From positions 72,653 to 136,652 of the forward strand of contig SVLW01000001.1 of the NCBI GenBank assembly GCA_015067705.1: a DNA stretch of 64,000 nt, read 5' to 3'. The notes under the pieces were generated by a model that was given only the letters and a program-made list of their open reading frames with translations, made no database searches and had not been told where the DNA came from. Below, in pieces: positions 34,723-42,248 of the stretch (its first letter is position 1; each line of letters begins with the position of its first letter). The stretch is from Oscillospiraceae bacterium (lineage in GTDB: Bacteria > Bacillota > Clostridia > Oscillospirales > QAMX01). The translations under genes were made by a program, and so were the position numbers.

Positions 34723-35217
34723 TTAGTTATACTTTTCGAGAATACCTGCGACGTCATCCGGACCGATACGGCCGTAAACGTCCTCGTTGATCATCATAAC
34801 AGGAGCCAGACCGCAGGCACCAACGCAGCGGCAGGAATCCAGAGAGAACTTACCGTCGGGAGTGCAGCCGCCCTCGCCGATGCCCAGAATCTCGGACAGC
34901 TTGTCAAACAGCTGGCGGGAACCCTTGACGTAGCAGGCAGTACCCAGGCAGACGGAGATGCGGTACTTACCCTTGGGCTGGAGGGTGAACTGTGCATAGA
35001 AGGTGGCAACGCCGTAAATCTTTTCCATGGGGATGCCGGTGCCTTCGGCGATCATGGTCTGGACTTCAATCGGCAGATAGCCATAGATTTCCTGCGCCTT
35101 CTGCAGAATGGGCATCAGAGCGCCCTGCTGATCCTTGTGCGCAGCAATAAAGTCGAGAAGCTGCTGCTTCTGCTCTTCAGTACCGGCGAACGGCACTGAT
35201 GCGATTACTTTTGCCAT
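34723..35217 (-). CDS. hydC: NuoE-like [2Fe-2S] subunit of the hydrogenase (HydC)
   Basis: 164-aa thioredoxin-like subunit, the third part of the HydABC hydrogenase. It has LMPILQKAQEIYGYLP and GVATFYAQFTLQPKGKY, with cluster ligands in VCLGTACYVKGS (about 90-101) and SCRCVGACGLAPVM (about 128-141). It is the first gene of the ten-gene operon; GAGGAGG precedes the ATG and a promoter lies about 80 bp upstream. Confidence 0.94.
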   Translation of the reverse strand: MAKVIASVPFAGTEEQKQQLLDFIAAHKDQQGALMPILQKAQEIYGYLPIEVQTMIAEGTGIPMEKIYGVATFYAQFTLQPKGKYRISVCLGTACYVKGSRQLFDKLSEILGIGEGGCTPDGKFSLDSCRCVGACGLAPVMMINEDVYGRIGPDDVAGILEKYN

Positions 35218-35551
35218 ACAAATCCTCCTCGTGCCGGGTGCTTGTTTTCAAACGTTGCGCCCCGGGTTTCGTCATGGTTTACATGTACTGAGATATTATA
35301 GCACATCTTTTCCAAACTGGAAAGAGGGTGACGAGAAAATTCCGTCGATTTTTACAGATATAATCCGTCAAATTGCCCGAACCCAAGAGTATCTTACTAT
35401 TCCGCCGGGCTTCTTGTCAATTCATAATGTGTTCCACCCTTTCCGCACGATGGTTCTTGTGGAAAATGAGACTGTACAAACTGGAAATAATCAGGTATAA
35501 TACCCATATCATCTCTCTTCTATCTATTTTCTTTGGAAAGGTGTGTCAAAA
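35218..35551. promoter_or_regulatory. Divergent promoter region of the hydrogenase operon and degV, with repeated CAAACTGGAAA
   Basis: A 334-bp gene-free region. Leftward: TTTCCA (35323-35318), 17 bp, TATAAT (35300-35295). Rightward: TGTACA (35473-35478), 17 bp, TATAAT (35496-35501). The 11-mer CAAACTGGAAA occurs at 35313-35323 and again at 35477-35487, touching the -35 box of each promoter; the first copy also extends to a palindrome TTTCC-N5-GGAAA. I see no RNA structure or small gene in the rest. Confidence 0.6.
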
Positions 35552-36394
35552 ATGACAATCAGAATCTCCTCCGACAGCACCCTGGATTTGTCGCCGGAGT
35601 TGATTGACAGGTATGAGGTATCTGTCGTATCGCTGACCGTATCAAAGGACGGAAAGTATTATAAGGATATGCTGGAGATCCAGCCCGACGAAATATTTGC
35701 GCATGTCGCCGCCGGCGGCGATCTGTGCACCACCTCCGCCGCCAACGTGGCGGACTATATCGAGCATTTTACCGAGCTCAGAAAGACCTGCGACGCAGTC
35801 ATTCATGTGAATCTGAGCGCTGATTTCTCCGCCTGTTACCGCAACGCCTGTCTGGCCGCCGAGGAAGTGGACGGCGTCTATGTGGTGGACTCCCGCAATC
35901 TCTCCACCGGCCACGGTCTGGTGGTGATCGAGGCCGCCAACATGGTGCGTGAGGGCCTTGCCCCCGACGTCATCGCAGAGCGCCTTCGTGAGCTCACGTC
36001 CCGGGTGGAAGCAAGCTTTATTCTGGACCAGCTGGCCTATCTGAAAAAGGGCGGCCGCTGTTCCGCCGTCGCCGCCTTCGGCGCCAATCTTTTCAATCTC
36101 AAGCCCTGCATCAGCGTGGTGAACGGCAAGATGGACGTCACCAAGAAGTACCGCGGTTCCTTTGAAAAGTGCCTGCGGGAATATGTGAAGGATCGTCTGG
36201 AGGGCCGTGAGGATCTGGTGCTTGACCGGATCTTCGTCACCCACACCGCAGTCGCCGACGGCATTGCCGAACTGGTGATCGAGGAAATCAAAAAATATGC
36301 TCCCTTTGCAGAAATTCTCGAAACCACTGCCGGCTGCACCATTTCCTGCCACTGCGGCCCCAACACTTTGGGCATTCTTTTCATTCATCAGTAA
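35552..36394 (+). CDS. DegV-family fatty-acid-binding protein
   Basis: 280-aa cytoplasmic protein that binds fatty acids and may present them to the FakA kinase. The DegV signature is seen in RISSDSTLDLSPEL (4-17), the CTTSAANVADYIEHF segment (about 59), VDSRNLSTGHGLVV (about 115) and LDQLAYLKKGGRCS (about 157-170). The ATG at 35552 is preferred over an in-frame GTG at 35543, which lies too close to the GGAAAGG site. fakA is not in the window. Confidence 0.9.
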   Translation: MTIRISSDSTLDLSPELIDRYEVSVVSLTVSKDGKYYKDMLEIQPDEIFAHVAAGGDLCTTSAANVADYIEHFTELRKTCDAVIHVNLSADFSACYRNACLAAEEVDGVYVVDSRNLSTGHGLVVIEAANMVREGLAPDVIAERLRELTSRVEASFILDQLAYLKKGGRCSAVAAFGANLFNLKPCISVVNGKMDVTKKYRGSFEKCLREYVKDRLEGREDLVLDRIFVTHTAVADGIAELVIEEIKKYAPFAEILETTAGCTISCHCGPNTLGILFIHQ

Positions 36395-36396
36395 TC

Positions 36397-36434
36397 AAAA
36401 AAACCGGTCTGTGATTCCTCACAGACCGGTTTTT
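36397..36434. terminator. Bidirectional terminator
   Basis: A 14-bp stem AAACCGGTCTGTGA/TCACAGACCGGTTT with a 4-nt loop lies between convergent degV and the GNAT gene. Confidence 0.9.
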
Positions 36435-36442
36435 ATGTGCAT

Positions 36443-36883
36443 TTATTCCACCACAAATTCTGTCCAGTCGATTTGATTGTACTGCATGACGTCCTTTGCC
36501 TTCTTCATGCCTAACTTTTCATAGAATGGAACCGCGTTCTCATTGGCAATCAGATATACCGCGATATCCCGCTCACCGCCCGCCAGTTCATGGGCGGTTT
36601 TCATGAGACGGCGGCCGATCCCCCGGCCGGTATAGGCTCTGTCAACGCCCAGATCCGTTACATAGAGCCAATAGGCGTAGTCCGTCAATCCGAACAGTAC
36701 CCCCACAATCAGATTGTCTGCATTGCGGGCAACCAAACTGATACTGACGGTTTTCACCAGTTTGGCGATCCGCTCGCAAAAACGCTCCTTCGGGTATTGC
36801 GCGCCCAGTTCCGTCCGTTTTAAAAAATCGATGTATTCCTGTGCGGAAATCCGCTCTTCCTGTATGTTGACAAGCTCTTTCAT
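36443..36883 (-). CDS. GNAT-family N-acetyltransferase
   Basis: 146-aa acetyltransferase. The acetyl-CoA motif is LGVDRAYTGRGIGRRLM (about 82-98), and ENAVPFYEKLGMKKA follows (about 116-130). The start at 36883 has CAGAGG 5-6 nt upstream. It follows the ANT(6)-like gene after 33 bp, so the two are probably co-transcribed. The substrate is unknown; a neighbour that modifies aminoglycosides makes small-molecule modification conceivable but unproven. Confidence 0.82.
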   Translation of the reverse strand: MKELVNIQEERISAQEYIDFLKRTELGAQYPKERFCERIAKLVKTVSISLVARNADNLIVGVLFGLTDYAYWLYVTDLGVDRAYTGRGIGRRLMKTAHELAGGERDIAVYLIANENAVPFYEKLGMKKAKDVMQYNQIDWTEFVVE

Positions 36884-36916
36884 ATCAGCCTCTGTTTTCA
36901 AGCAGACCCGAACCAT

Positions 36917-37786
36917 TCATTTCTTCGGCATATTCTCATGCATCCGGCGAAGGTATTCCACGCTGCCCGCCTCTTCGCTTTCGAGATAGGGATAGCCCAG
37001 CATCCTGCCTGTTTCCCGGGCAAGCTCACTGAAGAGCTCACAGGCGGTGAACACCGCCTCCCAGATGGCCTCCGGCTCCGCCTTGGGATAGGTGGCGAGA
37101 TAGCGGGCATACTGATCGGCGGAGAGATATTTTTCAAAATACTTGCCGAACATACCGGTATTCACCCGAAAATCGTACTGCGCGGCGATATACCATGCCG
37201 TCATGCGCTCCAGCTGCAGACACACGATCTCCCGGAACATCCGCATCACATAGGGGATCTGGCCGCGCACCAGGCCCTTGCCCACATTATTGAGGCACCA
37301 CCAGAATTCATTGGCGGAATTCTGATAGATCCGCTCCGCCGGGCGAGTCACATAATAGCCCACGTCATCGGAAGGCGGCAGCGCCGGCAGGATGCCGTCC
37401 TTATCCAGCAGCGGCACCGTCAGGCTGTCGTCGCCATAATGCTCCTGCATCACAGAAACCGTTTCCATGTGGAGATCGATGCGGTTGCCGTCCCGGAAAA
37501 GCATGAGCCAGGTGTAGGAACGGTCAAAGTCCATGGGCTCTCCCCGATCCGCGTCCATGCGGTCCGGTTCCTGCACGATGGCGATCTCGCCGAAGCGGGC
37601 GGGCCAGGCGGGATCCTCCACATAGGGCCGGGTCTCCGTCACCACAAACACCGCGTCATAGTCCCGCCAGGGATCCTTCGCCACATGGGGATTGGCGCGG
37701 GAACCATTGAGATACACCGCACGCACCCGTTCCTCCGACCGGGCAATCCCCAGAATGAGATCCAGCATTTCCTGTTCTGTCCGCAT
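36917..37786 (-). CDS. ANT(6)-like aminoglycoside nucleotidyltransferase
   Basis: 289-aa homologue of aminoglycoside 6-adenylyltransferase (AadK/ANT(6)), which transfers AMP to streptomycin. The nucleotidyltransferase motif is LNGSRANPHVAKDPWRDYD (about 26-44), with the further acidic residue in RIDLHMETV (about 106). C-terminal helices FWWCLNNVGKGLVRGQIPYV are family-typical. AGGAGG precedes the ATG. Chromosomal homologues occur in many Firmicutes, and not all confer resistance, so activity is open. Confidence 0.85.
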   Translation of the reverse strand: MRTEQEMLDLILGIARSEERVRAVYLNGSRANPHVAKDPWRDYDAVFVVTETRPYVEDPAWPARFGEIAIVQEPDRMDADRGEPMDFDRSYTWLMLFRDGNRIDLHMETVSVMQEHYGDDSLTVPLLDKDGILPALPPSDDVGYYVTRPAERIYQNSANEFWWCLNNVGKGLVRGQIPYVMRMFREIVCLQLERMTAWYIAAQYDFRVNTGMFGKYFEKYLSADQYARYLATYPKAEPEAIWEAVFTACELFSELARETGRMLGYPYLESEEAGSVEYLRRMHENMPKK

Positions 37787-37850
37787 AAGTCCGCCTCCTG
37801 CATTCTTTTTCTTCAGTATAACACAAGATACGGCCTTTTGCACCATAAAT

Positions 37851-38381
37851 TCATGCTCCCGCGGAATCCCGGCGGCACTTTTCCCGGGCCGCCGACAATG
37901 CCTCCCACTCCAGATCGTGCATACGATCCATCACCCAGCGGCTGTAGTCGCTTTCATACTGCCCCTGCGCCCACTGTTTCCGCGCGCCTGCCTCTCCGCA
38001 GTTATAGCACATCAGGGCCATATGATAGTCAAGATACCGGGCGATGTAATCCGACAGCATAGAGATCCCCGCCTCCACGTTCTGATACGGGTCCGTCAGA
38101 TCGGAAAGCCCCAGCTCCCGCTGCAGGCTCCCGAAATTCATCTCATGAATCTGCATCAGTCCATGACAGTTTCCGTCCGCATTCACTGCCCCGGCGTTCC
38201 AGCTGCTTTCCCTGTCGATCACCGCATGCACCAACAGCTCCGGCACGCCGTATTCCTCGCAGAGCGCCGCAATGTGGCGGTGCAGCGCCTCGTCTCCCTG
38301 TCTGTCATCACAGGCATACGCCGTGCTCCCGCCAAGCAGCAGAAGCGCCAGAAGCCCGATCATCCATCTTTTCCACATCAT
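37851..38381 (-). CDS. Secreted lytic transglycosylase (SLT domain)
   Basis: 176-aa exported enzyme that cleaves peptidoglycan glycan strands. A signal peptide (KRWMIGLLALLLLGGSTAYA, about 4-23) precedes the SLT domain with catalytic Glu in VIDRESSWNAGAV (about 58), then GLMQIHEMNFGSL and NVEAGISMLSDYIARY, MALMCYNCG. It is short, so it is a minimal SLT domain. GAGAGG precedes two adjacent ATG codons; the first is taken. It is divergent from the spore-type deacetylase. Confidence 0.88.
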   Translation of the reverse strand: MMWKRWMIGLLALLLLGGSTAYACDDRQGDEALHRHIAALCEEYGVPELLVHAVIDRESSWNAGAVNADGNCHGLMQIHEMNFGSLQRELGLSDLTDPYQNVEAGISMLSDYIARYLDYHMALMCYNCGEAGARKQWAQGQYESDYSRWVMDRMHDLEWEALSAAREKCRRDSAGA

Positions 38382-38460
38382 TCTCTGATCCTCTCTCTTT
38401 TTTTGATGACAGCAGTTTACCATTTATTTCCAATTTATTCCGTCGAATTCCGTCTGTCTG

Positions 38461-38490
38461 GTATAAAAGTCTGCATCCCGTCACATTCTA
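38461..38490 (+). promoter_or_regulatory. Candidate sigma-G (forespore) promoter
   Basis: GTATA (38461-38465), an 18-bp spacer and CATTCTA (38484-38490) fit the Bacillus sigma-G pattern gHATR-N17/18-CATnHTA, 30 bp before the polysaccharide deacetylase gene. An overlapping extended -10 TGGTATAAA could alternatively be a weak sigma-A site. Confidence 0.5.
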
Positions 38491-38520
38491 TAGCCGCATC
38501 ACAAGAAAAGAGGATCAAAT

Positions 38521-39255
38521 ATGAGAAAAAAGTACCATTTTCGCGGAGGAGTGCTGGTGTTGGCTCTGGCGCTGCTGATGACGCTTGCCGCGCCGGTTTC
38601 CGCCGCAAACAAGCGGGATCTGCCCATTTACGCCGTGGGGCGGGACGACCATGTGGTGTCCCTGTCCTTTGATGCCGCCTGGGGCAACGAGGACACGGAG
38701 GAGCTCATCGCAATTCTGGGGAAGTACGGCATTCGCGCCACCTTTTTCGTAGTGGGCGAATGGGTGGACAAATACCCGGAATCTGTGAAAGCGCTTCATG
38801 ACGCCGGGCACGAGATCATGAACCATTCCGACACCCACCCCCATTTCACGGCGCTCTCTCCGGAAGAGATGACAGCGGAAGTGAAGGCCTGTTCCGATAA
38901 GATCGAGGCCATCACCGGCGTGCGGCCGGAGCTGTTCCGTCCGCCCTACGGCGACTATAACGACGCCGTGGTGTCCACCCTGCGGCGCGAGGGGTATTAC
39001 ACCATCCAGTGGGATGTGGACAGCCTGGACTGGAAAAATCCCGGTTCGGATGCGATTGTAAAGCGCGTGCTGGAAAAAACGGTGTCCGGTTCCATCCTGC
39101 TGTTCCACAATGCCGCGGAGCAGACGCCCGCCGCCCTGCCCGCCATCATCGAGGGACTTCAGGCAAAGGGCTTCTCCTTTGCGCCGATCTCCGAACTGAT
39201 CTACCGGGAGAATTTTGAGATCGACCACGCCGGCGTTCAGCAGAAAACGACCTGA
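38521..39255 (+). CDS. Polysaccharide deacetylase, PdaB-like sporulation type
   Basis: Exported CE4 deacetylase of 244 aa. The signal peptide is residues 1-28, ending VSAA. The NodB domain has SFDAAWGNEDT (about 49-59) in place of the TFDDG of most CE4 enzymes, as in PdaB-type sporulation proteins; then IMNHSDTHPHF (metal His pair, about 100-110), RPPYGDYN and LDWKNPG. In spores such enzymes act on cortex or germ-cell-wall peptidoglycan. The candidate forespore promoter agrees with this role. AGAGG lies 7 nt before the ATG. Confidence 0.85.
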   Translation: MRKKYHFRGGVLVLALALLMTLAAPVSAANKRDLPIYAVGRDDHVVSLSFDAAWGNEDTEELIAILGKYGIRATFFVVGEWVDKYPESVKALHDAGHEIMNHSDTHPHFTALSPEEMTAEVKACSDKIEAITGVRPELFRPPYGDYNDAVVSTLRREGYYTIQWDVDSLDWKNPGSDAIVKRVLEKTVSGSILLFHNAAEQTPAALPAIIEGLQAKGFSFAPISELIYRENFEIDHAGVQQKTT

Positions 39256-39256
39256 A

Positions 39257-39296
39257 AAAACCGCGTACAGTCAAAAACGGACTGTACGCGGTTTTT
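39257..39296. terminator. Bidirectional terminator
   Basis: A long stem AAAACCGCGTACAGTC and complement lies between the deacetylase gene and the converging 48-aa gene. Confidence 0.9.
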
Positions 39297-39302
39297 CTGG
39301 TT

Positions 39303-39449
39303 TCAGTTCTGTTCTTTTGCCTTTTCTGCCTTCATGATGGGATACCACTCGCCGAATGCGGTGATGAGAGAGAAGAACAGGCAAATGGGAGAGAAGATAA
39401 GGCAGTTGATAAATTCTTTTCGGGCAGCCAGATATGCTTCACTGTGCAT
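39303..39449 (-). CDS. Small membrane protein, 48 aa
   Basis: A short gene that simple length cut-offs miss. GGAGG lies 8 nt before the ATG at 39449, and the frame ends in TGA just before the bidirectional terminator. The protein has a charged N-terminus (MHSEAYLAARKEF), one hydrophobic stretch of about 20 residues starting NCLIFSPICLFFSLI, then a Trp-Tyr motif and a basic C-terminus (MKAEKAKEQN). It looks like a single-pass small protein; I do not recognise its family. Its promoter is not obvious. Confidence 0.55.
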   Translation of the reverse strand: MHSEAYLAARKEFINCLIFSPICLFFSLITAFGEWYPIMKAEKAKEQN

Positions 39450-39545
39450 GATGGATTCCTCCGCTTTTCTGAATCGGTAAGTCGGGCCGCATGAGCGGTC
39501 CCGGCAAAAAGTCCGGAGTCAGTATAGCATAGATGACCGTTAACA

Positions 39546-39593
39546 ATCCGGAAAGGGATCGCTAAGGATCCGGAAAGAAACATCTTTCCGGAC
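39546..39593. promoter_or_regulatory. ATCCGGAAAG repeats upstream of the KdpD-like kinase gene
   Basis: Two direct copies (39546-39555 and 39568-39577) and one inverted copy (CTTTCCGGAC, 39584-39593) of ATCCGGAAAG lie just upstream of a probable promoter (TTGCGG 39609-39614, 18 bp, TATACT 39633-39638). They look like operator half-sites, possibly for KdpE itself. Confidence 0.45.
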
Positions 39594-39667
39594 GCGGCCG
39601 GACTTCCATTGCGGGGGCAGATCATGGTATACTATACTGGGATTTCATGGAAAAGGAAGCATAAGAG

Positions 39668-40729
39668 ATGAAACGCTTATTTTCGCATCAACTAATCCGG
39701 CAGTTTTTACTCACGGCGGCGGTGTTTATCGTCTGCATTCTGATCTGTCATCTGTTGTCTTTGATTCATTCCGACAACAATCCCTTCGCCGTTCCGATCT
39801 TTATTCTGGGCGTTGCTCTGATTTCCCGTCTGACGTCCGGATATCTCTGGGGAATTGCGGCGTCGATTCTGGGGGTTGTCTGTGTCAATTATATGTTCAC
39901 CTATCCCTTCTGGGAGTTTGATCTGACGCTTTCCGGCTATCCGCTCACGTTTACAGTGATGCTTCTGGTGTCTTTGATCGTCAGCACGCTGACCACCCAG
40001 GTCAAGCGGCAGCAGCAGATGATGTACGATGCCCAGAGCGAGAGTATGCGGGCCAATCTGCTGCGGGCCATTTCCCACGATATCCGCACACCCCTGGCCT
40101 CCATTCTGGGCAGCAGCTCTGCCCTGCTGGAGCAGAAGGAGATGGCGGAGCAGGACAGAGACGAACTCCTGCGCAGCATTGCAAAGGATGCGCGCTGGCT
40201 GACCCGCGTGACGGAGAATCTCTTGTCAGTGACGAAATTCAGTACGGAGGGCGTCCGGCTTCATCTGACGGAGGAAGTGGTGGAGGAGATCGTCGGCAGC
40301 GCCATCCACAAATTCCGGAAAACCGATCCCGCGATCGCCATTCAGGTAGAGCGGCCGGACGAGATCCTGCTGGTGCCCATGGAGGCCACCCTGATCGAGC
40401 AGGTACTGTTGAATCTGTTGGAAAACGTGGTACACCACGGCGGCGGCGCCACGAAGATCACACTGCAGTTTGACGAGGAAGACGGGCGCATCTGCTTCCG
40501 GGTGCGGGACAATGGCCGCGGGATCGATCCCGCCAGACTCCCCTATTTATTTGACGGCAGCCTTCTGGGGCAGGACGGCAGAGGCAACGACGGCCGCCGC
40601 AACATGGGCATCGGTCTATCCGTCTGTCACACCATCATTGCTGCCCATGGCGGCGAAATGTCCGCCAGAAATCCCGATGACGGCGGCGCAGAAATCCTCT
40701 TCTGGCTGCCCATGACCCAGACCATGTAA
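39668..40729 (+). CDS. KdpD-like sensor histidine kinase lacking the KdpD/USP N-terminus
   Basis: Inner-membrane histidine kinase, 353 aa. It starts with the DUF4118 four-helix membrane domain of KdpD (residues 10-105), then a coiled linker, the HisKA box AISHDIRTPLAS (phospho-His at about 137) and HATPase motifs (NLLENVVHHGGG; RDNGRGIDP; GIGLSVCHTII). The N-terminal potassium-sensing KdpD and universal-stress domains of full-length KdpD (about 900 aa) are absent. The response regulator follows after 16 bp. No kdpFABC genes are in the window. Confidence 0.87.
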   Translation: MKRLFSHQLIRQFLLTAAVFIVCILICHLLSLIHSDNNPFAVPIFILGVALISRLTSGYLWGIAASILGVVCVNYMFTYPFWEFDLTLSGYPLTFTVMLLVSLIVSTLTTQVKRQQQMMYDAQSESMRANLLRAISHDIRTPLASILGSSSALLEQKEMAEQDRDELLRSIAKDARWLTRVTENLLSVTKFSTEGVRLHLTEEVVEEIVGSAIHKFRKTDPAIAIQVERPDEILLVPMEATLIEQVLLNLLENVVHHGGGATKITLQFDEEDGRICFRVRDNGRGIDPARLPYLFDGSLLGQDGRGNDGRRNMGIGLSVCHTIIAAHGGEMSARNPDDGGAEILFWLPMTQTM

Positions 40730-40745
40730 AAAAGGAGGCATCTTT

Positions 40746-41462
40746 ATGCAGATCAAAGATAAAATCCTGATTGTAGAGGATGACGAGGGCATTCTCCGAT
40801 ATCTGCACACCACGCTTCTGGCAAACGGCTATCAGGCGATTGTGGCCGCGGACGGCAGATCCGCCCTGGCGCTGGCCGCATCTCATTGCCCCACCTGTAT
40901 TCTTTTGGATCTGGGTCTGCCGGATATAGACGGCGGAGAGGTGATCCGGCAGATCAGACAGTGGAGCACCACGCCCATCATCGTCATCTCCGCCCGCAGC
41001 ACCGAGACCGACAAGGCAGAGGCTCTGGACACCGGCGCGGACGATTATCTCACAAAGCCTTTCGGCACCGTGGAGCTTCTGGCGCGCATCCGCACGGCCA
41101 TCCGTCATTCCAACAGTATGTCGGACCAGAACAGCATTGCACTCACCGGCACCTATGAGGTGGGCGAGCTTTTCATCGACTTCCGCAAGCACCGGGTCAG
41201 TCTGGGCAGTAAGGACATCAATCTGACCCCCAATGAATTCCGGATCGTTGCGTTGCTGGCCCGTCATGCGGGCCAGGTGCTGACCTATAAATCCATGCTG
41301 CACGAGCTCTGGGGTCCTGCCGCCAGCTCTGACAACAAGATCCTGCGGGTGCATATGGCCAATATCCGCCGGAAACTGGAGCCCAATCCCGATGAACCCC
41401 GGTACATTTTCACAGAAATCGGCGTCGGCTATCGCATGGCCGACAGCGAGGATCATATGTAA
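40746..41462 (+). CDS. KdpE-like OmpR-family response regulator
   Basis: 238-aa cytoplasmic transcription factor. The receiver domain has the acidic pair VEDDEG (11-16), phospho-acceptor Asp in LLDLGLPDIDG (about 55), a conserved Thr/Ser in VISARS, and Lys in YLTKPFG (about 106). The OmpR-type winged helix spans about 145-232 (LTPNEFRIVALLARHAGQVL; ILRVHMANIRRKLE). It pairs with the adjacent KdpD-like kinase. AAAGGAGG precedes the ATG. Confidence 0.9.
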   Translation: MQIKDKILIVEDDEGILRYLHTTLLANGYQAIVAADGRSALALAASHCPTCILLDLGLPDIDGGEVIRQIRQWSTTPIIVISARSTETDKAEALDTGADDYLTKPFGTVELLARIRTAIRHSNSMSDQNSIALTGTYEVGELFIDFRKHRVSLGSKDINLTPNEFRIVALLARHAGQVLTYKSMLHELWGPAASSDNKILRVHMANIRRKLEPNPDEPRYIFTEIGVGYRMADSEDHM

Positions 41463-41468
41463 AAAATT

Positions 41469-41500
41469 TGCCCCGCGGCAGATGCCGCGGGGCATTTTCC
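41469..41500. terminator. Bidirectional terminator
   Basis: A 12-bp stem TGCCCCGCGGCA/TGCCGCGGGGCA lies between convergent kdpE-like and nitroreductase genes. Confidence 0.9.
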
Positions 41501-41502
41501 GA

Positions 41503-42093
41503 TCAAAGCATCGTGATTTTGATTTCCTTGCGGGGCAGCGGGGTGCGGTTCGGCAGGCCGTCGGGGGTATCGGCATAGCCCAGCGACAGGGCGCCGCAGA
41601 TGGTCTCGTCGCGGCCGAGACCCTTTGCCTCCAGACAGGCGCGGATGGTGGGATCCTCGTCCAGCCAGTGAAGCTGGTTGATCCAGCAGCTGCCCAGATC
41701 CAGGGCATTTGCCATAAGCATCATATTTTCCAGTGCGCAGGCGCTGTCCACCAGGGCATTGCCATACCCTTTTCGATTGGCCACCACGATCAAAACCGGT
41801 GCGTCATAATGGAACACATAGCCGCCCTTTTTGGACTGGCGGATCGAGTTGACCAGAGAGCTGTAGGTGGTCTCGTCGTACTCCATGGCGGCAAAGGCCC
41901 GCTCTGTCAGATCCCGGAGTTCGTCCAAAAGTACCTTATCCCGAATCACCAGAAAGTGCCAGCTCTGGTTATTGCCGCCGCTGGGCGCATGACAGGCGGC
42001 ATCCAGCACCGCATTCAGTTTTTCCTCCTCCACCGGTCGATCGGCAAAGCGCCGGGTGGAGCGGCGGGACTTGATAAACTGCAGCATATCCAT
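41503..42093 (-). CDS. Nitroreductase-family flavoprotein
   Basis: 196-aa FMN-dependent oxidoreductase. The family N-terminus FIKSRRSTRRFADRPV (6-21) and HAPSGGNNQSWHFLVI (about 35-50) bind FMN; GSCWINQLHWL and LSLGYADTP lie near the C-terminus. It probably reduces nitro or quinone-like compounds with NAD(P)H. It stands alone, between the KdpE terminator and the terminator of the transketolase operon. Confidence 0.88.
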   Translation of the reverse strand: MDMLQFIKSRRSTRRFADRPVEEEKLNAVLDAACHAPSGGNNQSWHFLVIRDKVLLDELRDLTERAFAAMEYDETTYSSLVNSIRQSKKGGYVFHYDAPVLIVVANRKGYGNALVDSACALENMMLMANALDLGSCWINQLHWLDEDPTIRACLEAKGLGRDETICGALSLGYADTPDGLPNRTPLPRKEIKITML

Positions 42094-42148
42094 AGAGGAT
42101 TCTCCTTTTCCTTTTTTCTCATGATAGCAAAAAGCGTCCCGATTGTAA

Positions 42149-42190
42149 AGAAAAAGAACGTATGCGGATCAAAAACCGCATACGTTCTTT
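42149..42190 (-). terminator. Terminator of the rpiB-transketolase operon
   Basis: A perfect 15-bp stem AAAGAACGTATGCGG/CCGCATACGTTCTTT with an 8-nt loop is followed on the minus strand by a T-rich tail. Confidence 0.9.
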
Positions 42191-42248
42191 ATTTCCCTTC
42201 TCTTGGATGTCTCTTCGTTCTATCCTGCAAGAAACCGTTACGGCGGAA

